Source: Nioella sp965215655
GTDB lineage: Bacteria; Pseudomonadota; Alphaproteobacteria; Rhodobacterales; Rhodobacteraceae
NCBI RefSeq assembly: GCF_965215655.1
Contig: NZ_OZ244111.1
Coordinates: 310,001-374,000 of the forward strand
Length of the DNA stretch: 64,000 bases
Direction of reading: 5' to 3'
Shown: piece after piece, positions 63,809-64,000 of the stretch
Layout: the number at the start of each line of letters is the position of its first letter
Position numbering within the stretch: position 1 is the stretch's first letter
Notes under the pieces: generated by a model
Databases searched by the model: none
Seen by the model: the letters and a program-made list of their open reading frames with translations, nothing else
Told to the model about the DNA's origin: nothing
Program-made: the position numbers and the translations under genes

Positions 63809-64000
63809 TCAGTTCCCCTCGATGGTGAGCGCGTCGTTCACGAGCGCGGCTTGCTGTGCTTTGTGCTGGCTGGCCAGGCCCGTGGCGGGCGAGGCAGAGG
63901 CGTTGCGGCCGGCATAGGATGGCCGCGTGTGTTTGGCGCCGATGCGGCTGAGGACCCATTCGATATTGGGTTCCACGAAGCTCCAGGCGCCCTGGTTCTT
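63809..64000 (-). CDS. odhA: 2-oxoglutarate dehydrogenase E1, C-terminal part (5' end outside window)
   Basis: The last 63 codons of E1 on the minus strand, ending TGA at 63809-63811, 3 bases before the odhB ATG. Recognisable are KNQGAWSFVEPNIEWVLSRIGAKHTRPSYAGRNASASPATG and HKAQQAALVNDALTIEGN, the classical E1 C-terminus. It decarboxylates 2-oxoglutarate with ThDP. Most of the gene lies past the window edge. Confidence 0.93.
   Translation of the reverse strand, partial: KNQGAWSFVEPNIEWVLSRIGAKHTRPSYAGRNASASPATGLASQHKAQQAALVNDALTIEGN

Overview
The window is a chromosomal segment of an alphaproteobacterium, most likely a marine Rhodobacteraceae (Roseobacter-group) member. This rests on the GC-rich codon use, the gene order secE-nusG-rplKAJL-rpoBC then rpsLG-fusA-tuf, the two-lipoyl-domain OdhB, the FYDLN/Asp-rich small protein and the exopolysaccharide gene content. 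The species cannot be named from the sequence alone.

Layout. (1) 1-1448: the 3' end of tdh and a zinc deacylase of the aspartoacylase/succinylglutamate desuccinylase family. (2) 1767-14039: the secE-nusG, rplKAJL and rpoBC block, with structured intergenic RNA and a strong terminator after rpoC. (3) 14095-17069: an AlkZ/YcaQ-like glycosylase, a rhamnosyltransferase-like protein and a DMT transporter. (4) 17288-21951: the str operon rpsL-rpsG-fusA-tuf, with a near-consensus promoter and paired terminators. (5) 22164-26894: a large autotransporter, an acetyltransferase, a small secreted protein and a cation:proton antiporter, followed by tRNA-Trp. (6) 27073-48233: a roughly 21 kb surface-polysaccharide region. 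It holds a UDP-glucuronate-type epimerase, a FlaA1/PglF-type dehydratase, a YjbH-YjbF-(YjbE-like) set, KpsT/KpsE/KpsM-type exporter parts, a Wza-type export lipoprotein, several glycosyltransferases, two hexapeptide acetyltransferases (one here, one just upstream in region 5), a priming sugar transferase and a complete dTDP-L-rhamnose set rfbCBDA. (7) 48426-55359: a compact integrated island at the 3' end of tRNA-Ala(GGC), bounded by an exact 18-bp direct repeat. It encodes a tyrosine integrase, a serine recombinase, a ParB-domain protein, several uncharacterised small proteins and a BRO-N relic. (8) 55673-64000: a FYDLN-type protein, a YgjP-like metallopeptidase, a GntR regulator, and the odhA-odhB...lpdA genes with a MAPEG protein and two paralogous glycosyltransferases inserted between odhB and lpdA.

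How the genes work together. Regions 2 and 4 supply the transcription and translation machinery. Region 6 reads as one functional unit: sugar nucleotides are made (dTDP-rhamnose, UDP-sugar epimers), built by glycosyltransferases on a lipid primed by a sugar-1-phosphate transferase, decorated by acetyltransferases, and exported through an ABC/PCP/OPX route with YjbH/YjbF-type outer-membrane partners. Region 8 is the 2-oxoglutarate dehydrogenase complex.

The most notable non-genic signals are the 18-bp att repeats, a ~235-bp dispersed repeat present as two inverted copies 56 kb apart (1499-1737 and 57513-57744), a family of short REP-like hairpins with a TAGGGYGGG / CCCRCCCTA edge (four copies), competing hairpins between rpoB and rpoC, and two adjacent palindromes at 61741-61799. 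I did not find a CRISPR array, an rRNA gene or a recognisable defence system.
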